The notes beneath the pieces were generated by a model. That model ran no database searches. It saw only the letters and a program-made list of their open reading frames with translations, and was not told where the DNA came from. The translations under genes and the position numbers were made by a program. From Micromonosporaceae bacterium (lineage in GTDB: Bacteria; Actinomycetota; Actinomycetes; Mycobacteriales; Micromonosporaceae): a DNA stretch of 64,000 bases. Position 1 is the stretch's first letter. Each line of letters begins with the position of its first letter. The stretch spans positions 1-64,000 of the forward strand of contig WHTQ01000005.1 of the NCBI GenBank assembly GCA_009377645.1, in the 5' to 3' direction. This document shows, piece by piece, positions 11,164 through 20,153 of the stretch.

Positions 11164-14100
11164 GTGGAAGGTGAGACAGTGACAGATCCGACAGTTCCCG
11201 CGGACTCCCCGACCGACTCCCCCGCCGACGCGGCGCCGGAGGGGGGCGGCATCGAGGGGGCAACGCCGGAAGACCTGGCGCTGGGGCGGGGCCGCGTCGA
11301 GCCGGTCGGGATCGAGGTCGAGATGCAGCACTCGTACCTCGACTACGCGATGAGCGTGATCGTCAGCCGGGCGCTGCCAGACGTGCGGGACGGCCTCAAA
11401 CCGGTGCACCGTAAGATCCTCTGGGGGATGTTCGACGGCGGCTACCTGCCCGACCGCGGCTACGTGAAGTGCGCCCGGGTGGTCGGTGACGTGATGAGCA
11501 ACTACCACCCGCACGGTGACCTTGCGATCTACGACGCGCTGGTCCGGATGGGACAGCCGTGGTCGTTGCGCTACCCGCTGATCGACGGCAACGGCAACTT
11601 CGGCTCGCCCGGAAATGATCGACAAGCGGCGATGCGCTACTGCCTGTCCGGGGACGCCCTGGTGCGCACCGCTGAAGGCACGCTACGGATCGACGAAATC
11701 GTCCCCGATGCGCGACCGAACTCGGACAACGCCATCGACCTCAAGGTCCACGATCGCAACGGCGACCTGGTACGGGCCAGCAAGCTGTTCCACTCCGGTG
11801 AGCACCCGACGTTGCGGGTGCGTACCCGGGAAGGGTACGAACTGACCGGTACGCACAACCATCCGGTGTTGTGTCTGGTCAACGCCGGAGGCGTGCCAAC
11901 CCTGCGGTGGAAGCTGTTGGACGAAATCAAGTCCGGCGACCGGGTTGTCCTGCAACGGACAGTTCACGACGAGTTCGGGCATCCGATGCTGGAGCACGTC
12001 GAGTCAGCCGTTCTCGCGGGCGCGTTCGTGAGCGAGGGGTTCGTATCGGAGGACCGCGCCGGGTTCAACAACATCGACCAGGACTACTTCGGTCGGGTCC
12101 TCGCCGCGTTCGATCTGGCGGTCGGTGGGCGACGGTACGTCTACCAACGAACGATCGCCTCGGGTAGCGTGCTGTTCGAGTTGGACGTTCAGAACCTCTC
12201 CGCGCTCCGCCGGAGTGTGCTTGGTGAGCTGATCGGAAGCCGGAGTGCGGACAAGTTCGTGCCGACGTTCGTGTGCCGGGGCACACCAGCGGTCAAACGG
12301 GCCTTCCTGCAGTCGCTGTTCGAAGGTGACGGGTCGTCTTCCCTGCTGCCGCGGAACACTATCCAGATCTCGTACTCGACGCGGAGTGACCGGCTCGCCA
12401 GAGAGGTTCAACAGCTGCTGCTGGAGTTCGGCGTGGTTTCCCGGCAGTGTCACTACCAGAACGGTGAGATCAAGGTAGTCGTCACGAACCGGCGGGATGC
12501 CCGGATCTTCGCCCAGTCGATCGGCTTCCTGGGACGCAAGCAGATCAAGCTCGAAGCCGACTTAGCGACCATCCCGTACCGGAGCGTGGCGCTGAGCAAG
12601 GATCACGTACCGCATCTCGCTGAGTTCATCCGGCGGGACGGTGCGGACCAGGTCCGGGATCGCAACTGGCTGCGGCTTCACAACGTCGACCGGATCGAGC
12701 GCTGGGAGTCGCGCCGCCTCGAGATCGCGGCCCATATCACCAATCCCGAGGTGCTGGAGGTGGCGGAACCGCTGGTCGACGGCCGCTTCTACTACGCCGA
12801 GGTGGCATCGGTCAGGGACGCTGGTGTGCAGCCCGTCTACAGCCTCCGGGTCGACTCCGACGACCACGCCTTCGTCACCAACGGGTTCGTCAGCCACAAC
12901 ACGGAGTGCCGGCTGGGCGCGCTGACCATGGGGATGCTGCAGGACATCCGCGAGGGCACGGTCGACTTCGTTCCGAACTACGACGGCCGGTCGGAGGAAC
13001 CGGTGGTGCTGCCGGCCCGGTTCCCGAACCTGCTCGTGAACGGCTCGGAAGGGATCGCGGTCGGGATGGCCACCAAGATCCCGCCGCACAACCTGGGGGA
13101 GATCGCGGCCGCGGTGCAGTGGTGCCTGGCCAACCCGGAGGTCGACGAGGCGACCACGCTCGAGGAGCTGCTGAAGCTGGTCAAGGGACCGGACTTCCCG
13201 ACCTACGGGCTGATCGTTGGCACCACCGCCATCCAGGACGCGTACCGCACCGGCCGCGGCGCGATCCGGATGCGGGCGGTGGTCGACGTGGAGGAGGACC
13301 CGAAGGGCCGCTCGCTGCTGGTCGTGTCCCAGCTCCCGTACCAGGTGAACCCGGACAACCTCGCCCAGCGCACGGCCGAGCTGGTCAAGGAGGGCAAGCT
13401 GGCCGGGATCGCCGACATCCGGGACGAGTCCTCCGGCCGGACCGGGATGCGGATCGTGGTCGTGCTGAAGCGGGACGCCATCCCGAAGGTCGTGCTGAAC
13501 AACCTCTACAAGCACACCCAGCTGCAGGAGACGTTCGGCGCGAACATGCTGGCGCTGGTCGACGGCGTGCCCCGGACTCTGAACCTGGCCCAGTTCATTC
13601 GGCACTACGTGGCGCACCAGATCGAGGTGATCCAGCGTCGCACCGCGTACCGGCTGCGCAAGGCCGAGGAGCGCGCGCACATCCTGCGTGGCTACGTCAA
13701 GGCGCTGGACATGCTGGACGAGGTGATCGCGCTGATCCGGCGCTCGCCCACCGCGGAGGAGGCGCGTACCGGCCTGATCCAGCTGCTGGACGTGGACGAG
13801 ATCCAGGCCACCGCGATCCTGGACCTGCAGCTGCGGCGGCTGGCGGCGCTGGAGCGCCAGAAGATCATCGACGAGCTGGCCGAGATCGAGCTGAAGATCG
13901 CCGACCTGAAGGACATCCTGGCCAAGCCGGAGCGGCAGCGGCAGATCGTGTCGGAGGAGCTGGCCGGGCTGGTCGAGAAGTTCGCCGACGAGCGGCGCAC
14001 GAAGATCGTCCCGTTCGATGGCGAGGTCTCGATGGAGGACCTGATCGCCCGGGAGGACGTGGTCGTGACGATCACCCGGACCGGGTACGCGAAGCGCACC

Positions 14101-14997
14101 CGGTCCGACCTCTACCGGTCCCAGCGGCGCGGCGGGAAGGGGGTGTCCGGAGCGACGCTGCGCCAGGACGACATCGTCAGCCATTTCTTCGTCAGCTCCA
14201 CCCACGACTGGATCCTGTTCTTCACCAACAAGGGGCGGGTCTACCGGGCGAAGGCGTACGAGCTGCCGGAGGCGAGCCGGAGCGCCCGCGGCCAGCACGT
14301 GGCGAACCTGATGGCGTTCCAGCCGGACGAGCAGATCGCCCAGGTGATCAAGATATCGAACTACCAGGTGGCGCCGTACCTGGTGCTCGCCACCCGCAGC
14401 GGGCTGGTGAAGAAGACCGCGCTGGCCGAGTTCGACTCCAGCCGCACCGGCGGAATCATCGCGATCAACCTGCGGGACGGCGACGAGCTGGTCGGCGCGC
14501 AGCTGATCGCACCGGAGGACGACCTGCTGCTGGTGAGCAAGAACGCGCAGGCGATCCGGTTCCCGGCCGAGGACGAGACGCTCCGCCCGATGGGGCGGGC
14601 GACCTCCGGCGTGATCGGCATGCGGTTCGGCGAGGATGATGAGCTGCTGGCCATGGAGGTGGTCCGGGAGGGCATGGATGTGCTGGTGGCGACCGGTGGC
14701 GGGTACGCCAAGCGGACGCCGATCGAGGTCTACCCGGTGCAGGGGCGAGGCGGTAAGGGCGTGCTCACGGCTAAGATCACGGAACGCCGCGGCGAGCTGG
14801 TCGGGGCGGTCGTGATCAACCAGGCGGACGAGCTGTTCGCGATCACCAGCAACGGCGGAGTTATGCGGACTCCGGTGAAGCCGGTGCGAAGAACCCGCGA
14901 TCGGAACACAATGGGGGTCAAGCTGATGAACCTCCCCGAGGGGGTGACCCTCGTGGCCATCACTCGAAACGCGGACGAACCGGACGAACAGGACTAA
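11164..14997 (+). CDS. gyrA: DNA gyrase subunit A, intein-containing precursor
   Basis: 1277 aa. Exteins: [31 protein letters not shown]...[14 protein letters not shown] / [29 protein letters not shown]; interrupted by a 420-aa intein at the Y/T catalytic site. Confidence 0.98.
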   Translation: MEGETVTDPTVPADSPTDSPADAAPEGGGIEGATPEDLALGRGRVEPVGIEVEMQHSYLDYAMSVIVSRALPDVRDGLKPVHRKILWGMFDGGYLPDRGYVKCARVVGDVMSNYHPHGDLAIYDALVRMGQPWSLRYPLIDGNGNFGSPGNDRQAAMRYCLSGDALVRTAEGTLRIDEIVPDARPNSDNAIDLKVHDRNGDLVRASKLFHSGEHPTLRVRTREGYELTGTHNHPVLCLVNAGGVPTLRWKLLDEIKSGDRVVLQRTVHDEFGHPMLEHVESAVLAGAFVSEGFVSEDRAGFNNIDQDYFGRVLAAFDLAVGGRRYVYQRTIASGSVLFELDVQNLSALRRSVLGELIGSRSADKFVPTFVCRGTPAVKRAFLQSLFEGDGSSSLLPRNTIQISYSTRSDRLAREVQQLLLEFGVVSRQCHYQNGEIKVVVTNRRDARIFAQSIGFLGRKQIKLEADLATIPYRSVALSKDHVPHLAEFIRRDGADQVRDRNWLRLHNVDRIERWESRRLEIAAHITNPEVLEVAEPLVDGRFYYAEVASVRDAGVQPVYSLRVDSDDHAFVTNGFVSHNTECRLGALTMGMLQDIREGTVDFVPNYDGRSEEPVVLPARFPNLLVNGSEGIAVGMATKIPPHNLGEIAAAVQWCLANPEVDEATTLEELLKLVKGPDFPTYGLIVGTTAIQDAYRTGRGAIRMRAVVDVEEDPKGRSLLVVSQLPYQVNPDNLAQRTAELVKEGKLAGIADIRDESSGRTGMRIVVVLKRDAIPKVVLNNLYKHTQLQETFGANMLALVDGVPRTLNLAQFIRHYVAHQIEVIQRRTAYRLRKAEERAHILRGYVKALDMLDEVIALIRRSPTAEEARTGLIQLLDVDEIQATAILDLQLRRLAALERQKIIDELAEIELKIADLKDILAKPERQRQIVSEELAGLVEKFADERRTKIVPFDGEVSMEDLIAREDVVVTITRTGYAKRTRSDLYRSQRRGGKGVSGATLRQDDIVSHFFVSSTHDWILFFTNKGRVYRAKAYELPEASRSARGQHVANLMAFQPDEQIAQVIKISNYQVAPYLVLATRSGLVKKTALAEFDSSRTGGIIAINLRDGDELVGAQLIAPEDDLLLVSKNAQAIRFPAEDETLRPMGRATSGVIGMRFGEDDELLAMEVVREGMDVLVATGGGYAKRTPIEVYPVQGRGGKGVLTAKITERRGELVGAVVINQADELFAITSNGGVMRTPVKPVRRTRDRNTMGVKLMNLPEGVTLVAITRNADEPDEQD
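11641..12900 (+). mobile_element. GyrA intein with DOD/LAGLIDADG homing endonuclease domain
   Basis: Begins [20 protein letters not shown] (block A), [10 protein letters not shown] (block B), LAGAFVSEG and SLFEGDGSS (DOD motifs), ends [37 protein letters not shown] before Thr; exactly 1260 nt in frame. Confidence 0.97.
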
Positions 14998-14998
14998 C

Positions 14999-16240
14999 GT
15001 GATGACGGAGACAACGGCGACCACGGGGACCTCGACCAGTCCGGTCGAGACGGCATCCGCCGAAGACTCAGCCATCCCGGAGGTGGCAGCACCGCCGCCG
15101 GGTCCGCCCGCCGAGGCTGCGGACCCGGACCGGCCGGAGGTGGTCCTCGCCGGCGGTGGCGAGCAGCGGTTGGCGATCCCGGGCGCCGTGGCGACGGAGG
15201 ACACCGCCGACCCCGGAGCCGGTACGGGTGGCGGGTCGGCCGCTCCGGAGAGCTGGCCCGGTCCGGCCGGCGGGGCTCCTGCGCCGGATGCTCCGTCAGC
15301 CCCGTCAGCCCCGTCAGCCCCGTCAGCCCCGTCAGCCCCGTCAGCCCCGTCAGCCCCGTCCGTCCCGGATGGCTGGTCCCGGTCGGATGGCTGGTCCGCT
15401 CTCGCCCTCGCCGGCCGGGTGGCGTCTGCCGGTCGAGCTGAGTCGGCCGAGCAGGAAGGATCGGCCGGACAGTCCGGACAGCCCGCCCCAGCGGGACCGA
15501 CCGAGCCGGTTGAGCGGGCCGAGCGGTCGGGCCCGGCCGGTGGGCCGGCCGAGGCGCGCGGTTACTTCACCTCACGGCCGGCGTTCACCCGGCCACCGGG
15601 GATGGCACCTCCGCCGGACCAGCTCGACCCGGAGGCACCCGCCGGTCCCGAGCCGGATCCGGGCGTGCCGGTGGGGGCACCGTTCAACCTCCCCGACGCG
15701 TACCCGGGCAGCACTGCGGTTTCACCCGCGGCGGCACCTCCCCGGGTGACCGGCCGGGCCACCCCGAGTGCGGTGACCGTCCGCCCGATCGGCGCCACCA
15801 GTGCCGGCATCGCGGTGGGCGCCGCTACGGTGGCCCCGCGGATGCGTCCCCGGCCGGCCGTGACTCCCCGGGGTCCGCGTCGCGCGCGGTTGGGCGTCAA
15901 GCGGATCGATCCGTGGTCGGTGATGAAGTTCTCGTTCGCCGTGTCACTGGTGATGTTCATCGTGATGATCGTGGCGGCCTCGGTGCTCTACCTGGCGCTG
16001 GAGGCGATGGGAGTTTTTGAAAGCGTCAACACCACGATCGCCGACCTGGTCGACGCCGGCGGGGGGGAGAGCGGCGAGACCTTCCGGATCACCGCGCAGG
16101 GCGTGATCGGAGCCTCGGCGGTGCTCGGGGCGCTCAACGTCCTGCTGTTCACGTCCCTGGCCACGCTAGGCGCGTTCATCTACAACGTCTGCGCTGACCT
16201 GGTCGGCGGAGTCGAGGTCACGCTGGCCGAGCGGGACTGA
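14999..16240 (+). CDS. DUF3566 domain transmembrane protein with Ser/Ala/Pro repeats
   Basis: C-terminus RRARLGVKRIDPWSVMKFSFAVSLVMFIVMIVAASVLYLALEAMGVFESVNTTIADLVD...FTSLATLGAFIYNVCADLVGGVEVTLAERD; located after gyrA. Confidence 0.93.
   Translation: MMTETTATTGTSTSPVETASAEDSAIPEVAAPPPGPPAEAADPDRPEVVLAGGGEQRLAIPGAVATEDTADPGAGTGGGSAAPESWPGPAGGAPAPDAPSAPSAPSAPSAPSAPSAPSAPSVPDGWSRSDGWSALALAGRVASAGRAESAEQEGSAGQSGQPAPAGPTEPVERAERSGPAGGPAEARGYFTSRPAFTRPPGMAPPPDQLDPEAPAGPEPDPGVPVGAPFNLPDAYPGSTAVSPAAAPPRVTGRATPSAVTVRPIGATSAGIAVGAATVAPRMRPRPAVTPRGPRRARLGVKRIDPWSVMKFSFAVSLVMFIVMIVAASVLYLALEAMGVFESVNTTIADLVDAGGGESGETFRITAQGVIGASAVLGALNVLLFTSLATLGAFIYNVCADLVGGVEVTLAERD
15292..15362 (+). repeat. 9-bp tandem repeat (cagccccgt) coding (SAP)n
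   Basis: Consecutive near-identical tcagccccg units encoding APSAPSAPSAPSAPSAPSAPS. Confidence 0.95.
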
Positions 16241-16300
16241 CCGGAGCGGCAATCCGGGTTGGGGCGGGTCGGCCGGATGCGGTAACGTTGCTCGGCGCGT

Positions 16301-16374
16301 GGGGCTATAGCTCAGTCGGTTAGAGCGCAGAGCTGATAACTCTGAGGTCGCTGGTTCGATTCCAGCTAGCCCCA
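16301..16374 (+). tRNA. tRNA-Ile (GAT)
   Basis: GGGGCTATAGCTCAGTCGGTTAGAGCGCAGAGCTGATAACTCTGAGGTCGCTGGTTCGATTCCAGCTAGCCCCA cloverleaf. Confidence 0.97.
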
Positions 16375-16401
16375 CTTCCCACGAACCGGGAGGTGCCCTC
16401 C

Positions 16402-16530
16402 ATGTGGAAGAAGCTGCTCATCGTCGCCGGCGCCGTCGGCCTGGCCGCGTTGGTCGCGAAGAAGGTCAAGTCCGCCAACGACGAGCGGGCGCTGTGGCAC
16501 GAGGCCACCACCGCACCCGACCTGCGCTAG
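16402..16530 (+). CDS. DLW-39 family small membrane protein
   Basis: MWKKLLIVAGAVGLAALVAKKVKSANDERALWHEATTAPDLR; 42 aa between tRNA-Ile and tRNA-Ala (below the ORF track cutoff). Confidence 0.85.
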   Translation: MWKKLLIVAGAVGLAALVAKKVKSANDERALWHEATTAPDLR

Positions 16531-16552
16531 CCAGCTCCACCGGCACTCGACC

Positions 16553-16626
16553 GGGGCCGTAGCTCAATCTGGCAGAGCACCGCCTTTGCAAGGCGGGGGT
16601 TAGGGGTTCAAGTCCCCTCGGCTCCA
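16553..16626 (+). tRNA. tRNA-Ala (TGC)
   Basis: GGGGCCGTAGCTCAATCTGGCAGAGCACCGCCTTTGCAAGGCGGGGGTTAGGGGTTCAAGTCCCCTCGGCTCCA followed by CCA. Confidence 0.96.
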
Positions 16627-16777
16627 CCAGCCAAAACGGCTGTGGATCTTAGCGGCTGGTACAGCCATTGGTACAGCCAAGCGTCATCCCGACCCCTTCC
16701 TGAGCGCCCTGTCGATCACGAAGGCAGCCTCCCACGCCCGCGCGGGCAGGACGTGCCCGTACGTGTCGGCGGTCAGC
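16584..16777. repeat. Direct repeat copy A (tRNA-Ala 3' part + arm-like repeats + integrase 3' end)
   Basis: Near-identical to 18619-18799 except for T-stem changes and a 13-bp length difference. Confidence 0.9.
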
Positions 16778-17715
16778 CGGATGGTGGAGTGCCCGAGTAG
16801 CTCCATCACCGTCCGCAGCTCGACGCCATCGTCAAGCAGGAACGTCGCGAAGGCATGTCGAAGATCATGGAGCCGGAGCCAGGAGAGGCCGGCACGGCTC
16901 CGCAACTGCTCGAACGGGCGGTTAACGTTGTGCGGCTCCATCGGAGTCCCGATCACGCTGGCGAACGCGAGGCCCAGGTCATGCCACGCTTCACCGGCCC
17001 GCAACCGCTCCTCGGCCTGGCGCGCCCGCTGTTGCTTGAGCGCGCGTACCGCGAGCTTCGAGAGCGGCAGTGGCCGGGCCGAGCGGTGCGTCTTCGGCGG
17101 AACCGTGGTCAGGCGGCCGTTGACGCGCTGGAGGGTCTGCCGGACGTGGAGCACCTTGCCGTCCAGGTCGATGTCCGCCCAGCGCAATCCGAGCACTTCA
17201 CCGCGGCGTAGACCGGTCGCGAGGACGACCACGTACAGCGGCTCCAGACGGTCACCGGCAATTGCCGATAGCAGAGCCTTCGCCTCTTCATGCGTCAGAG
17301 CCCGCCGCTCGCTGCGCGAAAGACCCGGTGGCTTCGCCGCCTTAGCGACATTGCGTGGTACCAGGTCCATTCGCTCCGCATCGGACAGCGCCACTCGAAG
17401 CACGCCGTGAATCTTGACTATCGTGGCGGGTGCCGCCTTCGCCTTGAGGCTGGTCAGGAAGCGCTGCACCTGCCGCGCCGTCAGCTTGTCGAGCTTGATG
17501 CCGCCCAACGCCGGGATCAAATGTGTGTCGATCACTTCGCGGTATCGGCGAAGGGTCGAGGCTCGCGTCTCGTCGTGCGCCTTGACGTCCTGCAACCACT
17601 CCGTGAGCCAGGCCGCCAGGGTGCGAGGCGGGGCGGTGAGGTCGACACCGAGTCGCAACTGCCGGCGCAGCTCATCGCGCTTACGGATCACCTCCGCTTC
17701 GGTCGTGGCGTACAC
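16684..17715 (-). CDS. Site-specific tyrosine integrase (N-terminus appears degraded or mis-startable)
   Basis: 343 aa; TGLRRGEVLGLRWADIDL (Arg box), LRLHDLRHAFATFLLDDG (HxxR), MELLGHSTIRLTADTYGHVLPA (catalytic Tyr); in-frame homology-like sequence GLWAAAVDLGWVSGKRRRKY upstream of the start. Confidence 0.93.
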   Translation of the reverse strand: MYATTEAEVIRKRDELRRQLRLGVDLTAPPRTLAAWLTEWLQDVKAHDETRASTLRRYREVIDTHLIPALGGIKLDKLTARQVQRFLTSLKAKAAPATIVKIHGVLRVALSDAERMDLVPRNVAKAAKPPGLSRSERRALTHEEAKALLSAIAGDRLEPLYVVVLATGLRRGEVLGLRWADIDLDGKVLHVRQTLQRVNGRLTTVPPKTHRSARPLPLSKLAVRALKQQRARQAEERLRAGEAWHDLGLAFASVIGTPMEPHNVNRPFEQLRSRAGLSWLRLHDLRHAFATFLLDDGVELRTVMELLGHSTIRLTADTYGHVLPARAWEAAFVIDRALRKGSG

Positions 17716-18012
17716 GTACTTCCGGCGCCGCTTCCCGCTTACCCACCCGAGATCGACGGCCGCCGCCCAGAGTCCCGGACGCTGGCCGGGGCGCGGGCGG
17801 CTTCCCGCACCACCATCCGATGGCCCGCATAGACACGATCATGGGGCCGTCGCTGGGCCGTCTCGGGCCGTGGCCGGCCGTCAGATGCCACCCAGCGATG
17901 ACCAGCGTTGACCGTCGATGCCAGATGAAACCGCAGGTCACAGATGTCAGTGGCACGCCGGCAAGGGGTGCGACGGACGAGTCGGCCTGTACGCCGGATC
18001 TGATCTCCGCAT

Positions 18013-18207
18013 TCAGGTGACCGAGCTTGGGGGCGGAACGTCGAGCTGTTTGCAGATGGCGCGTACGGTTCCAGGCCGTATCTCCTGGTGGCGCGGGACC
18101 GAGGACGGCTGTCCGCCTGGCCCTCGCCACTTGGCGTGGTTGCCACCCTCGCCGATGAAGCGGCAGCCATGATCGAGCAGGTGGCGCTCAAGATCGCGGC
18201 GCTTCAC
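18013..18207 (-). CDS. hicA: HicA family toxin
   Basis: MKRRDLERHLLDHGCRFIGEGGNHAKWRGPGGQPSSVPRHQEIRPGTVRAICKQLDVPPP, HicA G-N-H motif; 4-nt overlap with hicB. Confidence 0.9.
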   Translation of the reverse strand: MKRRDLERHLLDHGCRFIGEGGNHAKWRGPGGQPSSVPRHQEIRPGTVRAICKQLDVPPPSSVT

Positions 18208-18434
18208 GCGGCGTAGGTGAGGGTCAAGGAGTCGCTGTCGGCCTGATCGGGCTGGCCGCCGGTGAACGCCTCGTCGGGGGTGAGCACGACCTGGAGGGCA
18301 TCCAGCACGTTCTCCCGCGCCTCCTGGCGGGTACGGCCCTCGCTGATGGCAGCGGGGATCTCGGCGATCTGGGCGGTTACCCAGCCGTCGCCGGCATCCG
18401 TGTACCGGATGGTCAGGCGCACCTGTCCCGTCAT
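18204..18434 (-). CDS. hicB: HicB family antitoxin
   Basis: MTGQVRLTIRYTDAGDGWVTAQIAEIPAAISEGRTRQEARENVLDALQVVL, partial RNase H-like HicB fold sequence. Confidence 0.88.
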   Translation of the reverse strand: MTGQVRLTIRYTDAGDGWVTAQIAEIPAAISEGRTRQEARENVLDALQVVLTPDEAFTGGQPDQADSDSLTLTYAA

Positions 18435-18618
18435 GGCATCCAGGCTACCGCGCGGGTGCGACGGCGTCGCCGAGCCGCATCCAGGCGGTCTCCGCGTGGC
18501 CGGCGGTACAGCCATTGGTACAGCCAAGCCGGCCGGCAGCCGCCCCGTGGCCAGGCACCCGCCGACAGGACGTGTAGGTCAGCGGCCATGGCCGACACCC
18601 ACCGACAGCCGGCGCGAT

Positions 18619-18799
18619 CTTTGCAAGGCGGGGGTTGCGGGTTCAAGTCCCGCCGGCTCCACCAGCCAAAACGGCTGTGGATCTTGGCGGCTGGTACAGC
18701 CATTGGTACAGCCAAGCGTCATCCCGACCCCTTCCTGTCGCGAAGGCAGCCTCCCGCGCCCGCGCGGGCAGGACGTGCCCGTACGTGTCGGCGGTCAGC
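18619..18799. repeat. Direct repeat copy B (att relic + integrase 3' fragment)
   Basis: CTTTGCAAGGCGGGGGTTGCGGGTTCAAGTCCCGCCGGCTCCACCAGCCAAAACGGCTGTGGATCTTGGCGGCTGGTACAGCCATTGGTACAGCCAAGCG... matches 16584-16777. Confidence 0.9.
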
Positions 18800-19383
18800 T
18801 CATCCAGCTCGGCTACCAGCTCGCCGTACCGCTCACCGGCGAGGTCGATGTCGATGCGCCGTTCCAGCGCCGCGAGCCGGCGTTCGAGCAGCCGTGGCGA
18901 CTGGGTCTCCAGCCACGCCGACTGTATTCCGTCGAACGGCGTGCCGCGCCACAGCGAAGCCGCCTCGCACAGCAGCTTCCGCTCGGCGACCGGGTCGGCC
19001 GCCACCGCTGCCGCCTCCAGCAACCGCACGAACCGCACCGCGTCGACCTGGTCGGGCTCGACGGGCAGGCGGTAGCCGGATGGCTCGGTCGCGACCGTCG
19101 CCGCGCCCAACGCGGCACGCAGCCTCGTCACGCACACTTGTACGCCCCGCCGGGTGTCCGCGGGCGGCTCCTCTCCCCATAGCGGGGTGGCGAGCTGGTC
19201 GACCGAGACCACCCGACCCGCCGACATGGCGAGTGCCGCCAGCAGGATCCGCAGCCGGCCGCTGGTCAACGCGGCCGGCCGGGCGCCCATCCGCACCTCG
19301 AACGGCCCGAGCAGGTGCACCTCAAGCTCTGGTGACCCGGCAGCCGCGGCTCCGACCGCCATCGTGCCCCCCGTCGATAACAC
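18643..19383 (-). pseudogene. Truncated SARP (AfsR/BTAD-type) regulator fused in frame to an integrase C-terminal fragment
   Basis: N-part LEVHLLGPFEVRMGARPAALTSGRLRILLAALAMSAGRVVSVDQLATPLWGEEPPADTRRGVQVCVTRLRAALG...(Trans_reg_C/BTAD); C-part LTADTYGHVLPARAREAAF identical in type to the integrase tail. Confidence 0.88.
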
Positions 19384-19457
19384 CCGCTATGGCCCTCCAT
19401 TAAGACGATCATGCCGACGCAGACGGTTGCCAGCCGGGCAGCGGGTAGATTGCGGCG

Positions 19458-20153
19458 GTGACGTGGGAAGGAACCGGGTACGGTGCGGGCGTGGATCGGC
19501 TCGACCAGGACCTCGCCGCGTACTACGACCAGGATGCCGCCGCGCGAGCGGCCCGTGAGCTCGACCCGGAGCGGGTGGCCCGCCGCGCGGAGTTCGTGGC
19601 ACTCCTGCTCGCCGAGGGCCGGCGCACGGTGCTGGAGGTCGGCACCGGCCCGGGGCGAGACGCCGCGGCGTTCATCGCCGCCGGGCTGGCGGTCGCGGGA
19701 GTCGACCTCTCGCGGGAGCACGTACGGCTGGCCCGGCAGGCCGGTGTCGACGCCCACCAGGCGTCGGTGCTCGCGATGCCGTTCCCGCCCCGCTCCTTCG
19801 ACGCCGGCTGGACCATGAGCACCCTGCTCCACGTACCAGACGACCAGTTCGCGGCGGCGCTCGACGCGATCGCCGCCCGGCTGGTCGACGGCGCGCCGCT
19901 CGCGGTCGGGCTGTGGGGCGGGCGGGACCACGAGGGGCGCAGCGACCGGGATACGATCGAGCCGCCGCGCTTCTTCAGCAGCCGTACCCACGAACGGGCG
20001 CGGGCGATGCTCAGCCGGGTCGGCCGGGTGGAGCGCTTCGACACCTGGGCTGGCGCCAGGACCACCGACTGGGAGTACCAGTGGGCGGTGGTCCGGATCG
20101 CCCGACCGCCGGCGCCGCTCACGCCACCCCGGCCGGGCGGAACTGCACGCTGA
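19458..20153 (+). CDS. Class I SAM-dependent methyltransferase
   Basis: RTVLEVGTGPGRDAAAFIAAGLAVAGVDLSREHVRLAR (motif I), FPPRSFDAGWTMSTLLHV. Confidence 0.9.
   Translation: MTWEGTGYGAGVDRLDQDLAAYYDQDAAARAARELDPERVARRAEFVALLLAEGRRTVLEVGTGPGRDAAAFIAAGLAVAGVDLSREHVRLARQAGVDAHQASVLAMPFPPRSFDAGWTMSTLLHVPDDQFAAALDAIAARLVDGAPLAVGLWGGRDHEGRSDRDTIEPPRFFSSRTHERARAMLSRVGRVERFDTWAGARTTDWEYQWAVVRIARPPAPLTPPRPGGTAR

Larger units (their letters stand above)
16584..18660. mobile_element. Small integrated element at tRNA-Ala: tyrosine integrase + hicBA, bounded by direct repeats
   Basis: Direct repeat of the tRNA-Ala 3' half (CTTTGCAAGGCGGGGGTT.GGGTTCAAGTCCC..CGGCTCCACCAGCC) at 16584 and 18619 flanking int and a HicB/HicA pair. 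Confidence 0.85.

Noticed and set aside
12562-15204. 880-aa minus-strand ORF opposite gyrA
   Set aside because: Arg/Gly/His/Asp-rich composition typical of antisense frames in GC-rich DNA; gyrA on the other strand is certain
15292-15362. Possible CRISPR-like short tandem array
   Set aside because: Units are 9 bp with no spacers and encode an in-frame SAP linker
16301-16626. tRNA-Ile/tRNA-Ala pair as part of an rRNA operon spacer
   Set aside because: No 16S/23S sequence flanks them; they sit after gyrA/DUF3566 with the DLW-39 ORF between, as is common in actinobacteria
17716-18012. Possible xis/rep gene between integrase and hicA
   Set aside because: Several overlapping short ORFs in different frames, none with a recognisable excisionase or Rep motif; probably decayed DNA
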